A stretch of DNA of 52,391 nt, from the NCBI GenBank assembly GCA_024763275.1, contig JANTFT010000011.1, forward strand, positions 1 through 52,391, written 5' to 3'. Under the pieces are notes generated by a model. The model searched no databases. It was not told where the DNA came from and saw only the letters and a program-made list of their open reading frames with translations. Both the position numbers and the translations under genes were made by a program. Shown here in pieces: positions 10,379 through 19,401 of the stretch. Source of the DNA: Anaerolineales bacterium (lineage in GTDB: Bacteria > Chloroflexota > Anaerolineae > Anaerolineales > UBA11858). Each line of letters begins with the position of its first letter. Position 1 is the stretch's first letter.

Positions 10379-13300
10379 ATGCAGCAGCATATCCTGAAAA
10401 TCCTCAACGGCCAGCCAGCCTTCCAGCGGTTGACCGAAGATATACGCTCCGGATCCGCTCCCGAACAGTTGGGTTTGATCAGAGCCGCCCGTATGCCCGT
10501 GCTGGCCGCCATCCAGGGCGCCCTGGATAGGCCGCTGCTGCTGATCACTGATAAGACCGACCGGGCTCTGCTCCTGCAGGATGAATGGGATTTCTGGTAC
10601 CCTGACCGGAAGTTACATTTCTTCCCGGAACCCGACCCCCTCTTCTATGAAAAGATTCCCTGGAGCAGGAAAACCAGGCGGGAGCGCCTGGAGCTGCTGG
10701 CCAGGCTGTCAGAAGCCCTGCTACCCGGAGCTGACGGCCAGGTCACTGCGCCTTTAATGATCGCCCCAATCAGAGGGGTGATGACCCGCACGCTGCCCAG
10801 AAGGTCTTTCTTGAAATTCTCCAGGCGGATCAAAACCGCCAGCCGGCAGGATCCCCAGGCGCTGGCTGGAGAATGGGTGCGCTGTGGCTACCAGTCGGTT
10901 CCGGTGGTTACCTTACCAGGCCAGTTTGCCCGCCGGGGAGGCATTCTCGATGTCTGGCCGCCCGGGGACCGCTTTCCGGCCCGCTTGGAATTCTTCGGAG
11001 ATGAGGTCGAGATGCTGCGCCGATTCGACCCCGAGAATCAGCGCACAATTGCCAGGGTCGAAGAGATCAGGGTCACGCCCGCCAGGGAATTCCTGCTCCC
11101 AGAAGTCCCCTTGAACGAGCTTGACCCCCAACAGATCAGCGAATATCACCTGCCGCTTCTCCATCAAGAGCTGGCCTGCTTATTGAGCTACCTCCCGGAG
11201 GACACGCTGGTGTTCTTCGATGATGGTTCTGCGGCCCGGGAAGCGGTCATTGATATTGAATCCCAGGCTGAATCCCTCCGGAAAAATTATCAGAAGGAAG
11301 GTTTACTGGCCGACGATTTTCCCCGGCCATATTTATCCTGGGAAGAATTGTGGGACGCACTTGAAAAATACCAGACAACCGCGTTGGGCCCTGCGGGGAC
11401 CGGACCCGCGGTCAGCCTCAGCTCCCAGTTCAGGAACAACCAGCGTTTTGGGGGTGAGCTGAAATCATTTATCAGCCATCTGGAAGGTGTCATCCAACGA
11501 GGGGCGGAGGCTGTCATCGTCTCGCGTCAATCAGCCCGCCTGGCCGAACTCTGGGCAGAGAGAGGTCAATCCCACCCCGCGCCTCGCTTTATCAAAGGCA
11601 GCGTTGATGGCGGCTGGGTGTTCAGTACCATGGAAAGGGGGGAAATCCAGCTATTTTCGGATGGCGAGATCTTCGGCTGGCGGCGGATCCAGCCCCGGCG
11701 CAAAACTGTCCACCGCGCTCAGCCGCCAGAGATCGACTACAGCGATTTTCAGGTCGGTGATTGGGTGGTGCATATCGATCACGGGATCGGCCGCTTTGCT
11801 GGACTGACATTCCGGGAGCTGGATGGCGTCCCGGGTGAATACCTGATCGTAGAATATGCTGAAGGAGATTATCTTTATGTGCCGGCTGGCCAGGCTGATC
11901 GTCTTTCCCGTTATGTGGGACCGGACCACCATGATCCGGCCATCACCCGCCTGGGAGGAGGGCACTGGAAGAGAGCCAAGTCCAGAGTTAAGGAAGAGGT
12001 GGTCCAGATCGCCCGGGACCTGCTGGATCTCTACGCTCGACGGCAGACCGTCAGCGGGCATGCCTTTCAGCCGGATACCGCCTGGCAGCAGGAGCTGGAA
12101 GCCAGCTTCCCTTATTTTGAAACCGAGGACCAGCTCAAGGTACTTTCCCAAGTCAAAAGGGACATGGAAGTGGCCAAACCGATGGACAGATTGATCTGTG
12201 GCGATGTGGGCTATGGAAAAACAGAGATCGCCCTCCGGGCAGCGTTTAAAGCGGTCATGGACGGGAAGCAGGTGGCTGTCCTGGTGCCTACCACCGTGCT
12301 GGCCCAGCAGCACTATGACACATTTACACAGCGCATGAGAGGCTTTCCGGTTGAGGTGCGCATGCTGTCCCGTTTCCGCACGCCCCGCCAGCAGAGAGAG
12401 ATCCTGAATGGGCTCATCCAGGGTTCGGTTGACATCGTCATCGGCACCCACCGACTGCTGTCCCGGGACGTGTTCTTCAAGGATCTGGGTTTAATGATCG
12501 TTGACGAAGAGCAGCGCTTTGGTGTGGCCCATAAGGAAAAGATCAAAGCCAAACGGGCTGACATCGATGTACTCACCCTGACAGCCACACCCATTCCTCG
12601 CACGATGTACATGGCTTTAACGGGGGTGCGGGATATTTCCCGAATCAACACTCCGCCGGAAGAACGCCTGCCTGTGATCACGCATGTGGGAGCCTATGAT
12701 CCGGGGCTGATCCAGCGAGCCATCTGGAGGGAGCTCGAGCGGGGAGGGCAGGTCTTCTTTGTGCATAATAGGGTGAAAACCATCCAGGCTATGAAATCCC
12801 ATCTGGCTAACCTGGTGCCGGAAGCCCGCATCGGCATCGCCCACGGGCAAATGGCTGAAAATGATCTGGCGCAGCGCATGCGCGAATTCACCCGGGGGGA
12901 GATCGATATCCTGATGTCGACCTCTATCATTGAGTCCGGGTTGGACATCCCCAATGCCAACACTTTGATCGTTGACCGGGCAGACCGCTTCGGTCTGGCG
13001 CAGCTGTATCAATTGCGCGGCAGGGTGGGTCGGGGCGCCCAGCGCGCCTACGCTTATTTTTTCACGGGTCGTGGGGATTCGCCAACTGAGGAAGGACGGC
13101 TGCGGTTGGAGACCATTGCCGAGCACACTGAGCTGGGGGCAGGCTATTCGATTGCCATGCGCGACCTTGAGATCCGTGGTTCCGGGGATCTCCTGGGCAC
13201 ACGCCAATCGGGGTACATCGCTGCGGTTGGATTCCATCTCTATACCCGACTGCTGGCGGATGCGGTGCATGGGATTAAGAAAGAAGCAGGCGGCCCGGAT

Positions 13301-13750
13301 GCCAGCAAGGATCTCTCCCTGTACATCCTGCGGCCGCTGGTGAAAATCAATCTCCCGCTACCGGTCGGGATCCCGGAGGATTACATTCAGGATCAATCAG
13401 TGCGCTTGAGCCTTTACCGTCGGGCGGCTTCCATCACCAGACCCCCGGAGATTCTCCAACTGCGAGAGGAATTCCAGGACCGCTTTGGCCCTCCTCCCGA
13501 GATTGTTGAAAATCTGCTTCGCCAGCTGGAGCTGAGATTGCTGGCTGAAAGGGCTGGAGTGGAGAGCATCTACCTGCAGTATGGCAGGATCACCCTGGGG
13601 TTTCCGGAGGGAAAACCCCTCCCGCAGCCCTGGGAATTTCCCGCCAGAGTCAAATTTGGGGAATCCTGTGTCTGGCTGCCGTTCGATCTTTCCGGGGAGG
13701 AGTGGTTTAACGAGCTGCTTGAGGTGCTGAGAGGACTGGGGGCATTATAA
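10379..13750 (+). CDS. mfd: Transcription-repair coupling factor
   Basis: Mfd removes RNA polymerase stalled at DNA damage and recruits UvrA. The 1123-residue protein has the full domain order. A UvrB-like N-terminal module (about 1-340) includes a region where QFARRGGILDVWPPGD is seen. The RNA-polymerase-interacting Tudor-like domain (about 455-530) contains DYSDFQVGDWVVHIDHGIG. The RecG-like translocase has Walker A GDVGYGKTE near residue 607, DEEQRFG near 710 and TATPIPRT. The second RecA lobe has STSIIESGLDIPNANT and QLRGRVGR. A C-terminal regulatory domain closes the protein. No frameshift is seen. Confidence 0.97.
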   Translation: MQQHILKILNGQPAFQRLTEDIRSGSAPEQLGLIRAARMPVLAAIQGALDRPLLLITDKTDRALLLQDEWDFWYPDRKLHFFPEPDPLFYEKIPWSRKTRRERLELLARLSEALLPGADGQVTAPLMIAPIRGVMTRTLPRRSFLKFSRRIKTASRQDPQALAGEWVRCGYQSVPVVTLPGQFARRGGILDVWPPGDRFPARLEFFGDEVEMLRRFDPENQRTIARVEEIRVTPAREFLLPEVPLNELDPQQISEYHLPLLHQELACLLSYLPEDTLVFFDDGSAAREAVIDIESQAESLRKNYQKEGLLADDFPRPYLSWEELWDALEKYQTTALGPAGTGPAVSLSSQFRNNQRFGGELKSFISHLEGVIQRGAEAVIVSRQSARLAELWAERGQSHPAPRFIKGSVDGGWVFSTMERGEIQLFSDGEIFGWRRIQPRRKTVHRAQPPEIDYSDFQVGDWVVHIDHGIGRFAGLTFRELDGVPGEYLIVEYAEGDYLYVPAGQADRLSRYVGPDHHDPAITRLGGGHWKRAKSRVKEEVVQIARDLLDLYARRQTVSGHAFQPDTAWQQELEASFPYFETEDQLKVLSQVKRDMEVAKPMDRLICGDVGYGKTEIALRAAFKAVMDGKQVAVLVPTTVLAQQHYDTFTQRMRGFPVEVRMLSRFRTPRQQREILNGLIQGSVDIVIGTHRLLSRDVFFKDLGLMIVDEEQRFGVAHKEKIKAKRADIDVLTLTATPIPRTMYMALTGVRDISRINTPPEERLPVITHVGAYDPGLIQRAIWRELERGGQVFFVHNRVKTIQAMKSHLANLVPEARIGIAHGQMAENDLAQRMREFTRGEIDILMSTSIIESGLDIPNANTLIVDRADRFGLAQLYQLRGRVGRGAQRAYAYFFTGRGDSPTEEGRLRLETIAEHTELGAGYSIAMRDLEIRGSGDLLGTRQSGYIAAVGFHLYTRLLADAVHGIKKEAGGPDASKDLSLYILRPLVKINLPLPVGIPEDYIQDQSVRLSLYRRAASITRPPEILQLREEFQDRFGPPPEIVENLLRQLELRLLAERAGVESIYLQYGRITLGFPEGKPLPQPWEFPARVKFGESCVWLPFDLSGEEWFNELLEVLRGLGAL

Positions 13751-13774
13751 TTCAACCCAAATGTACAATGCTCT

Positions 13775-13803
13775 TTGACAATCACTCCTGGCAAAGGTAT
13801 AAT
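13775..13803 (+). promoter_or_regulatory. Consensus sigma-70 promoter of the S1-domain gene
   Basis: TTGACA at 13775-13780 and TATAAT at 13798-13803 match the consensus perfectly with the ideal 17-bp spacer. The ATG follows 40 bases later. This is the strongest promoter in the window and suggests high expression. Confidence 0.9.
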
Positions 13804-13843
13804 TGTGCCTTGTCGAATACGAGGTTGAATTGGAGAGTGTTTT

Positions 13844-14512
13844 ATGGCGAACGAAGAATTACAAACGCCAGAAACGATTGAGGACTTAGAACCTAAAATG
13901 AAGGTCCAGGGAAAGGTTTTGAAAACTACCCTGGCAGGTGCGATTGTTGATATCGGTGTTGGTGTTCCTGGAGTAATCCATATTTCTAAAATTCAGAAGG
14001 GGTCAGTGACCAGGGTTGCGGACGTGCTTTCAGAAGGACAGGAAATAGAAGTCTGGATCCAGCGCGTGGATCCGGAAAAGAACAAGATCGAACTGACCAT
14101 GCTGGAACCGCTGGGTATGGATTGGCGGGACATCAAGCCCGACATGGAATTAGTCGGAAAAGTCACCCGGATCGAGAAATACGGAGTCTTTGTGGATATT
14201 GAGGCCGAGCGTCCCGGGCTGGTGCATATCAGTGAGATGACCCATGGCTATGTGCGCACCCCCAGCGATCTCGTGCAGAAAGGCGACCAGGTCAATGTCA
14301 AGGTGCTCAAGGTCAACCGCCGTAAAAAGCAGATCAAATTGAGTATGAAAGCCCTGGAGGAACCCCCCGAGGAAGCTTTCGCCTTTACCGATGACGAGGA
14401 CGAGAAGAAAGAGGAACCCCCAACCGCTTTTGAGGTAGCCATCCGCAAAGCGATGGAATCCAAAGGTGGAGATTCCGAGCTGGCTGACCTGCTTTCCAAG
14501 CTGGAAAGCTAA
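13844..14512 (+). CDS. S1 RNA-binding domain protein (short ribosomal S1-like)
   Basis: The 222-residue protein has two tandem S1 domains: residues about 16-85 (MKVQGKVLKTTLAGAIVDIG then GVIHISKI) and about 98-170 (MELVGKVTRIEKYGVFVDI, GLVHISEM, VKVLKVNRRKKQIKLSMKA). An acidic tail (FTDDEDEKKEEPP) follows, then a short helix. Full bacterial S1 has four to six S1 repeats, so this is a truncated relative that may work in translation or RNA turnover. It has its own perfect sigma-70 promoter and its own terminator, so it is a highly expressed single-gene unit. A role as the organism's ribosomal S1 is possible but not shown. Confidence 0.88.
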   Translation: MANEELQTPETIEDLEPKMKVQGKVLKTTLAGAIVDIGVGVPGVIHISKIQKGSVTRVADVLSEGQEIEVWIQRVDPEKNKIELTMLEPLGMDWRDIKPDMELVGKVTRIEKYGVFVDIEAERPGLVHISEMTHGYVRTPSDLVQKGDQVNVKVLKVNRRKKQIKLSMKALEEPPEEAFAFTDDEDEKKEEPPTAFEVAIRKAMESKGGDSELADLLSKLES

Positions 14513-14535
14513 GCGGGTTATTGTGGGAAATGATC

Positions 14536-14566
14536 AAGGCCGCTGAATTTCAGCGGCCTTTTTTTT
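14536..14566 (+). terminator. Rho-independent terminator of the S1-domain gene
   Basis: GGCCGCTG (14538-14545) pairs with CAGCGGCC (14551-14558), with AA and TT extending the stem at the base. It is followed directly by eight T. It lies 23 bases after the stop codon. Confidence 0.92.
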
Positions 14567-14728
14567 ATCTAAAGCTGGCGAATTTCAGTTCTCCTGCTGA
14601 TTGGATCAGTATGATCAACTGGAGGGACGCTTGGAAAGCCGCCGGAAATTCCAGCCGATGGGGTTAACGGACAGCTATGCCAGCAGAATGATCGCAAATC
14701 GGGTGAATCTGTCCAACGAGCCACCACC

Positions 14729-14749
14729 CTTGTTATAATCTGTAACAAG
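14729..14749 (+). promoter_or_regulatory. Candidate promoter with Rex-like palindromic operator over its -10 box
   Basis: CTTGTTA (14729-14735) and TAACAAG (14743-14749) are perfect 7-bp inverted arms around a 7-base centre. A consensus -10 TATAAT (14734-14739) lies inside the palindrome. The arms resemble the TTGTTA/TAACAA half-sites of the NADH-sensing repressor Rex, although the usual Rex spacing gives an 18-bp site and this one is 19 bp. No good -35 box is visible. Control of the formate dehydrogenase operon from this site is inference. Confidence 0.5.
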
Positions 14750-14816
14750 CACCTTGTTTCAATTGTACAGTCTCGCTAGATTAACGGTGATCTCCAATCC
14801 AGGAAAAGGAGAGCTT

Positions 14817-16547
14817 ATGGAATTCGATCCTCCTGTATCTTCCCAGCTGCAAGAATTCCTAGATCAGTACGGCATTCGGGGCAGGGAAATGTTGCTTCCC
14901 GCCCTGCTGGAAGCCCAGAAAATCCATGATTTCATTCCTCGTGAGGCTGCCGCCTATATCGGCGAGGTCCTCAAGGTGCCCTTAGCTGATATCTATGGTG
15001 TAATTGAGTTCTACTCCATGCTTTCCAGTCAGCCCCGGGCGGAGAGGGTGATCCGGATCTGCACCACACCTTCCTGCGCTTCTCAGGGAAGCGGAAAGCT
15101 GGTGGCTGAAGTCTGCCAGCATCTGGGTGTGGATATTGGTGAGCCCACTGTGGACGGCCGCTATGTTGTGGAAGAGGTGGAGTGCCTGGGTCTGTGCGAT
15201 CATGCCCCCGGGGTTTTGATTGGGAACGATATGGTCGGGGAAGCTACCCTGGACAGGATCTTTCACCCGGAGGAACATCCCCGCAGTGAGATCTATGCTG
15301 ACCAGCGCTACCTGCTGGCCCGGGTGGGGAGTGTCGATCCTCTGAACATCAAGGAGTTCCAGGATGCGGGCGGCTTTGCGGGCCTTAAGACCGCCCTGGC
15401 GTTGAAGCCGGAAGAGGTCATTCAGGTAGTGTCCGATTCAGGCCTGACTGGTAGGGGAGGGGCGGGTTTTCCCACCGGACTGAAATGGCAGGGCTGTGCG
15501 GAGGAGGAGCGTTTTCCCAAATATCTGGTTTGCAATGAGGACGAATCCGAACCAGGGACATTCAAAGACCGGGCATTGATCGAAGGGGATCCCTTTACGA
15601 TCATTGAAGGCATGATCATCGCCGCTTACGCTGTAGGCGCGAACAAAGGCTACCTGTACATCCGGGGCGAGTATACCCACTCCCATGAGGTTATCAGCCA
15701 GGCGCTGGAAATTGCTGCCGGGAACCGCTTCCTCGGGGAGAATATCCAGGATTCCGGGTTCGATTTTGAGATTGAGCTGCGCAGCGGAGCAGGGGCCTAT
15801 ATCTGTGGGGAGGAAACTGCCCTGTTCGAATCCATCGAGGGCAAACGGGGGTTTCCGCGCGTCAAACCTCCCTTCCCGACCACTCACGGGTTGTTCAATC
15901 AGCCCACCGCTATCAATAATGTTGAAACCCTGGCTAACGTGGCCTTGATCTTTAACATCGGGGCTGAGAAATATCGGGAGCTGGGTTCGGAAGATTCCCC
16001 AGGCCCCCGCTTGTTCAGCCTCTCCGGCGACGTTGAAAGGCCGGGCATCTACGAGATCAGTAAACCATTGACCCTCAGGGAGCTGATCTATGAAAAAGGG
16101 GGAGGTGTCCGGGATGGGAAGCAGCTGCGGGCGGTCCTGCTGGGAGGTGCGGCTGGCAAATTCGTCGCTCCCGATGGACTTGATTTTCTCCTTACCAACC
16201 AGGGAACCCGTGAAGTTGGTCTGGGCCTGGGATCGGCAGCGGTTGTGGTTTTTGATGAAGGGGTGGATCTGCGTTTTGTGCTCCACGGATTGGGGCACTT
16301 CTTTGCCCACGAGAGCTGCGGTAAATGTTATCCCTGTCAGCTGGGGACCCAGCGCCAGGCTGAGATCCTGGACCGCAACCTGCGCGGGCAGAGCCTGCCA
16401 GGGGATATCGACCGTCTGAAGGACATCATTGCCACCATGACAGACAGTTCGCTGTGCGGCCTGGGGCAGACCGCTGGCTCAGCAGTGCTGAGCGCTATTG
16501 AGATATGTCCGGAATATTTCGGGATTGAGGAGGGAGCTCGTGACTGA
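14817..16547 (+). CDS. Formate dehydrogenase NADH-binding subunit, NuoE-NuoF fusion
   Basis: The 576-residue protein fuses two flavoprotein-module subunits. Residues 1 to about 150 are NuoE-like (thioredoxin-like [2Fe-2S]) with ligands Cys82, Cys87, Cys123 and Cys127. The rest is NuoF-like: GLTGRGGAGFPTGLKW binds NADH/FMN, NEDESEPGTFKDR and the glycine-rich GAGAYICGEETAL follow, and Cys501, Cys504, Cys507 and Cys547 hold a [4Fe-4S] cluster. Such a module moves electrons between NAD(H) and iron-sulfur carriers. The upstream in-frame ATG at 14754 is less likely than 14817, which has AGGAAAAGGAGAG before it. It overlaps the next gene by 8 bp, which marks tight coupling in a formate dehydrogenase operon. 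Confidence 0.9.
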   Translation: MEFDPPVSSQLQEFLDQYGIRGREMLLPALLEAQKIHDFIPREAAAYIGEVLKVPLADIYGVIEFYSMLSSQPRAERVIRICTTPSCASQGSGKLVAEVCQHLGVDIGEPTVDGRYVVEEVECLGLCDHAPGVLIGNDMVGEATLDRIFHPEEHPRSEIYADQRYLLARVGSVDPLNIKEFQDAGGFAGLKTALALKPEEVIQVVSDSGLTGRGGAGFPTGLKWQGCAEEERFPKYLVCNEDESEPGTFKDRALIEGDPFTIIEGMIIAAYAVGANKGYLYIRGEYTHSHEVISQALEIAAGNRFLGENIQDSGFDFEIELRSGAGAYICGEETALFESIEGKRGFPRVKPPFPTTHGLFNQPTAINNVETLANVALIFNIGAEKYRELGSEDSPGPRLFSLSGDVERPGIYEISKPLTLRELIYEKGGGVRDGKQLRAVLLGGAAGKFVAPDGLDFLLTNQGTREVGLGLGSAAVVVFDEGVDLRFVLHGLGHFFAHESCGKCYPCQLGTQRQAEILDRNLRGQSLPGDIDRLKDIIATMTDSSLCGLGQTAGSAVLSAIEICPEYFGIEEGARD

Positions 16548-17250
16548 AAAAAAGTGCCTATCCCTTAACATTAACGGAATTGAATGCCAGGTGCCAGAAG
16601 GCACCACCTTGCTGGAAGCTGCCCGCTATCTGGATATAGACATCCCGGTGATCTGCCTTCATGAGGCGACCACCGCCAAGGGACTTTGCCGTCAGTGTGT
16701 CGTGGAAGTGGAGGGCAGGCGGACCCTGGCGCCTTCCTGTATTACCCTGGCTGAGGAGGGGATGGTGGTATTCACGGAGAGCGAACGCGTGGTCCGGGTC
16801 CGGCGCACGATCCTGGAAATGCTTCACGCCAGTTCGGACATCTCCCATTCACCAGCTCTGCAAGCCCAGATGGAAAAGTATACTGCTGACCCAGAGCGGT
16901 TTCCCGGCGCGAAAAAGCGCCAGTACGAAATCCTGGACGACAATCCCTTTTATGTCCGGGATTATTCCCAATGCATCCTGTGCTGGCGTTGTGTTCAAGC
17001 CTGCGGGGATGACATCCAGTTTACCTATGCTCTGGGATTAGGGGGCCGCGGCCACGACAGCCGGATTTCCACCTTTTATGAGCTTCCCATGCCCGAGACG
17101 ACCTGTGTTTTCTGTGGGAACTGCGTTGCCGTTTGTCCGACCGAGGCTCTGCAGGATAAAACCGAATATCTGCTGGAAAAGGGGCTTCAGCATCATGAGA
17201 TCCGGGCTCGCCGCCGGCAGGAACGTCAGGGAAAAAGGAGCAAATCATGA
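16540..17250 (+). CDS. Iron-sulfur electron-transfer subunit (NuoG N-terminal-like) of formate dehydrogenase
   Basis: The 236-residue protein starts with a plant-type ferredoxin domain with ligands Cys39, Cys50, Cys53 and Cys67. The His/Cys-ligated cluster usually found next in NuoG and HydA is not present; instead there is a charged linker (about 85-135). Two [4Fe-4S] motifs follow, CILCWRCVQAC with a distant partner and CVFCGNCVAVC. It should wire the catalytic subunit to the flavin subunit. The GTG at 16540 is preceded by GAGGAGGGAG and starts inside the end of the previous gene. The ATGA overlap at its end is shared with the catalytic subunit gene. It is a separate protein here, whereas many NAD-linked formate dehydrogenases carry this part on the catalytic subunit. 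Confidence 0.88.
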   Translation: MTEKKCLSLNINGIECQVPEGTTLLEAARYLDIDIPVICLHEATTAKGLCRQCVVEVEGRRTLAPSCITLAEEGMVVFTESERVVRVRRTILEMLHASSDISHSPALQAQMEKYTADPERFPGAKKRQYEILDDNPFYVRDYSQCILCWRCVQACGDDIQFTYALGLGGRGHDSRISTFYELPMPETTCVFCGNCVAVCPTEALQDKTEYLLEKGLQHHEIRARRRQERQGKRSKS

Positions 17251-19346
17251 GAGAGGCAGAGATAAAGGTGCGAAGTACCTGTCCCTACTGCGGCGTCGGC
17301 TGCCAGATAGATATGCAGATCCGTGAAAACCACATCACCCGGGTGGATGCCCCGTTTGATGTCGCTCCCAATTACGGCCGTTTGTGTGTTAAAGGGCGCT
17401 ATGGCCTGGATTACACCCATCATCCTTCTCGCCTGACCTATCCACTGATCCGCAAGGATCTGGGAATACTGCCTCGCAAACCGGTGGGGCTGGGAGGTTT
17501 CAGGCGGGCCAGCTGGGAGGAAGCCCTGGATCTGGCAGCCGAAAAGCTGGCCGTCATTGTCCAGGAACATGGCGGGGACGCTCTGGGAGCGTTCTGTTCT
17601 GCGAAGGCGACCAATGAGGATAACTACCTCTTCCAGAAGTTTATCCGGGGAGTTCTGCGGACCAACAATATTGACCACTGTGCCCGTTTATGCCACGCGG
17701 CCTCAGTGGCAGGATTGCAGATCACCCTGGGTTCTTCCGCTATGTCAAACTCGATCGCCGAAATGAAGGATCTGGAGGTTTTACTGGTCACCGGATCCAA
17801 TACCAGTGAGACCCACCCGGTGATTTCCACATTCCTGCGGGAGGCGGTGGTGAAAAATAGGGCCAGATTGATCGTGATCGACCCCCGCCGGACTGAAATG
17901 TCCCGCTTCGCGGATTTTTATCTCCAGCTGAAGCCGGGGACAGATGTGGTCATGTTCCAGGCTCTGGCTCAGGTGATTGTCCAGGACGGGCTGGTTGATC
18001 AGGAATTCCTCGATGCCCGGGTTGAAGGGTTGGAAGAATATCTTCCCACATTAGAGGGATACACTCCGGAGTATGCAGAAGAAATCTGCGGAGTGCCGGC
18101 GGAGAGAATCCGGGAAGCGGCCCACCTCTACGGTGAGGCCGGGACAGCGGCGATTTACTGGGGGATGGGCATCAGTCAGAGCACTCACGGAACGGACAAT
18201 GCCATCTCGCTCGCCAACCTGGCACTGCTGACAGGCAACGTCGGCCGACCGGGAACGGGAGTGAATCCTCTGCGGGGCCAGAATAATGTCCAGGGCTGCT
18301 CGGACGCGGGAGGCCTGCCCAATGTCTTCCCGGGCTATCAGCTGGTCTCGGACCAGGAGGTGCGGGAGAAATTTGAGACCCACTGGGGAGTATCCTTGAA
18401 TCCGCAGCCGGGCCTGACGACCATGGAAATGGTTGACGCCGCGGAGCAAGGGATCATTCAGGGGTATTATGTGATGGGAGAGAATCCCATGATGAGTGAG
18501 CCGGATCTACACCACGCCCGGCAGGTGATGGCAAACCTGGGGTTCGTGCTCTATCAGGACATCTTTATGAATGAGACCGGGGAATACGCCGACGTGATCT
18601 TACCGGCAGTCAGCTTCGCGGAAAAGGCCGGCACATTCACCAACAGCGACAGACGAGTACAGCTGATCCGGCCTGCCATTACGCCCCCCGGGGAAGCGCG
18701 GCCCGATTGGGTCATCATCCAGGAGCTGGCTCGCAGAGTGGAGGATAAGCTGGGGATGATCGGATCAGCAGGATTTGCGTTCGAGCATCCAGCGGAGATC
18801 TGGGATGAGATGGCAGAGTTGACCCCGCCATTTCAGGGTATCAGCCATGGCAGGCTCGAGCGCGAGAGCGGCGTGCACTGGCCCTGCCCTTCAGAAGACC
18901 ATCCCGGCACTCCCTACCTGTTCAGCGAGTCATTCCCGCGTGGGAAGGGGAAATTGACCCCGATTTCCTATCGGTCCCCGGCCGAGCTGCCCGATGAGGA
19001 ATATCCACTCATCCTGTCCACTGGACGGGTCCTTTATCACTGGCACGGGGGTACGCTGACCCGGCGCTCAAAGCTGGATGATATCTATCCGGAAGCCCTG
19101 GTAGAGATTCATCCCCGGGATGCGAAGGGCCTGGGGGTCAGTACCGGCGATCGGGTCAGTCTCCGCTCCCGGAGGGGCAGGATCGAGGTCAAAGCCCTGG
19201 TGAGTGAACGGTCGCCAATCGGCACGGTATTCCTGCCCTTTCATTTTGCTGAAGCGGCTGCCAATATCCTGACCATGGATGCCCGGGATCCCCATGCCAA
19301 GATCCCGGATTACAAGGTCTGCGCTGTGGTGTTGGAGAAACTCTGA
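17247..19346 (+). CDS. fdhA: Formate dehydrogenase catalytic subunit, cysteine form
   Basis: The 699-residue molybdopterin oxidoreductase closely follows the layout of E. coli FdhF. Cys12, Cys15, Cys19 and Cys47 bind [4Fe-4S], and the CVKG lysine next to the cluster is present. The metal ligand is Cys149 in CARLCHAASVAG, where FdhF has selenocysteine, followed by the conserved His150. The active-site arginine is in NPLRGQNNVQG. The C-terminal cofactor-binding domain starts near YPLILSTGRVLYHW. It oxidises formate to CO2, or the reverse, in the cytosol (no Tat signal). With the two upstream subunits it makes an NAD-linked complex. The start is fixed by AAGGAG and the ATGA overlap. A different small substrate cannot be fully excluded. 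Confidence 0.9.
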   Translation: MREAEIKVRSTCPYCGVGCQIDMQIRENHITRVDAPFDVAPNYGRLCVKGRYGLDYTHHPSRLTYPLIRKDLGILPRKPVGLGGFRRASWEEALDLAAEKLAVIVQEHGGDALGAFCSAKATNEDNYLFQKFIRGVLRTNNIDHCARLCHAASVAGLQITLGSSAMSNSIAEMKDLEVLLVTGSNTSETHPVISTFLREAVVKNRARLIVIDPRRTEMSRFADFYLQLKPGTDVVMFQALAQVIVQDGLVDQEFLDARVEGLEEYLPTLEGYTPEYAEEICGVPAERIREAAHLYGEAGTAAIYWGMGISQSTHGTDNAISLANLALLTGNVGRPGTGVNPLRGQNNVQGCSDAGGLPNVFPGYQLVSDQEVREKFETHWGVSLNPQPGLTTMEMVDAAEQGIIQGYYVMGENPMMSEPDLHHARQVMANLGFVLYQDIFMNETGEYADVILPAVSFAEKAGTFTNSDRRVQLIRPAITPPGEARPDWVIIQELARRVEDKLGMIGSAGFAFEHPAEIWDEMAELTPPFQGISHGRLERESGVHWPCPSEDHPGTPYLFSESFPRGKGKLTPISYRSPAELPDEEYPLILSTGRVLYHWHGGTLTRRSKLDDIYPEALVEIHPRDAKGLGVSTGDRVSLRSRRGRIEVKALVSERSPIGTVFLPFHFAEAAANILTMDARDPHAKIPDYKVCAVVLEKL

Positions 19347-19371
19347 TCCGCGCCACCCGGCGGGTTATAAT
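19343..19371 (+). promoter_or_regulatory. Candidate promoter of the deoxynucleoside kinase gene
   Basis: TATAAT at 19366-19371 lies 30 bases before the ATG. The -35 region (CTGATC, 19343-19348) is a poor match at 17-bp spacing. It overlaps the stop codon of the formate dehydrogenase gene. Confidence 0.4.
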
Positions 19372-19401
19372 TGAACCTGAATTTTACTGTGGAGGAGATC
19401 G

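Larger units (their letters stand above)
14513..14816. other. 304-bp intergenic region ahead of the formate dehydrogenase operon
   Basis: It holds the S1-gene terminator (14536-14566) at the left and a -10 box embedded in a palindrome (14729-14749) at the right. The middle (about 14570-14700) shows no gene, RNA or repeat that I recognise. Confidence 0.6.

Noticed and set aside
17690-17700. Selenocysteine (UGA) codon in the formate dehydrogenase
   Set aside because: The position homologous to the FdhF selenocysteine is read as an ordinary Cys codon in CARLCHA, and no SECIS-like need arises.
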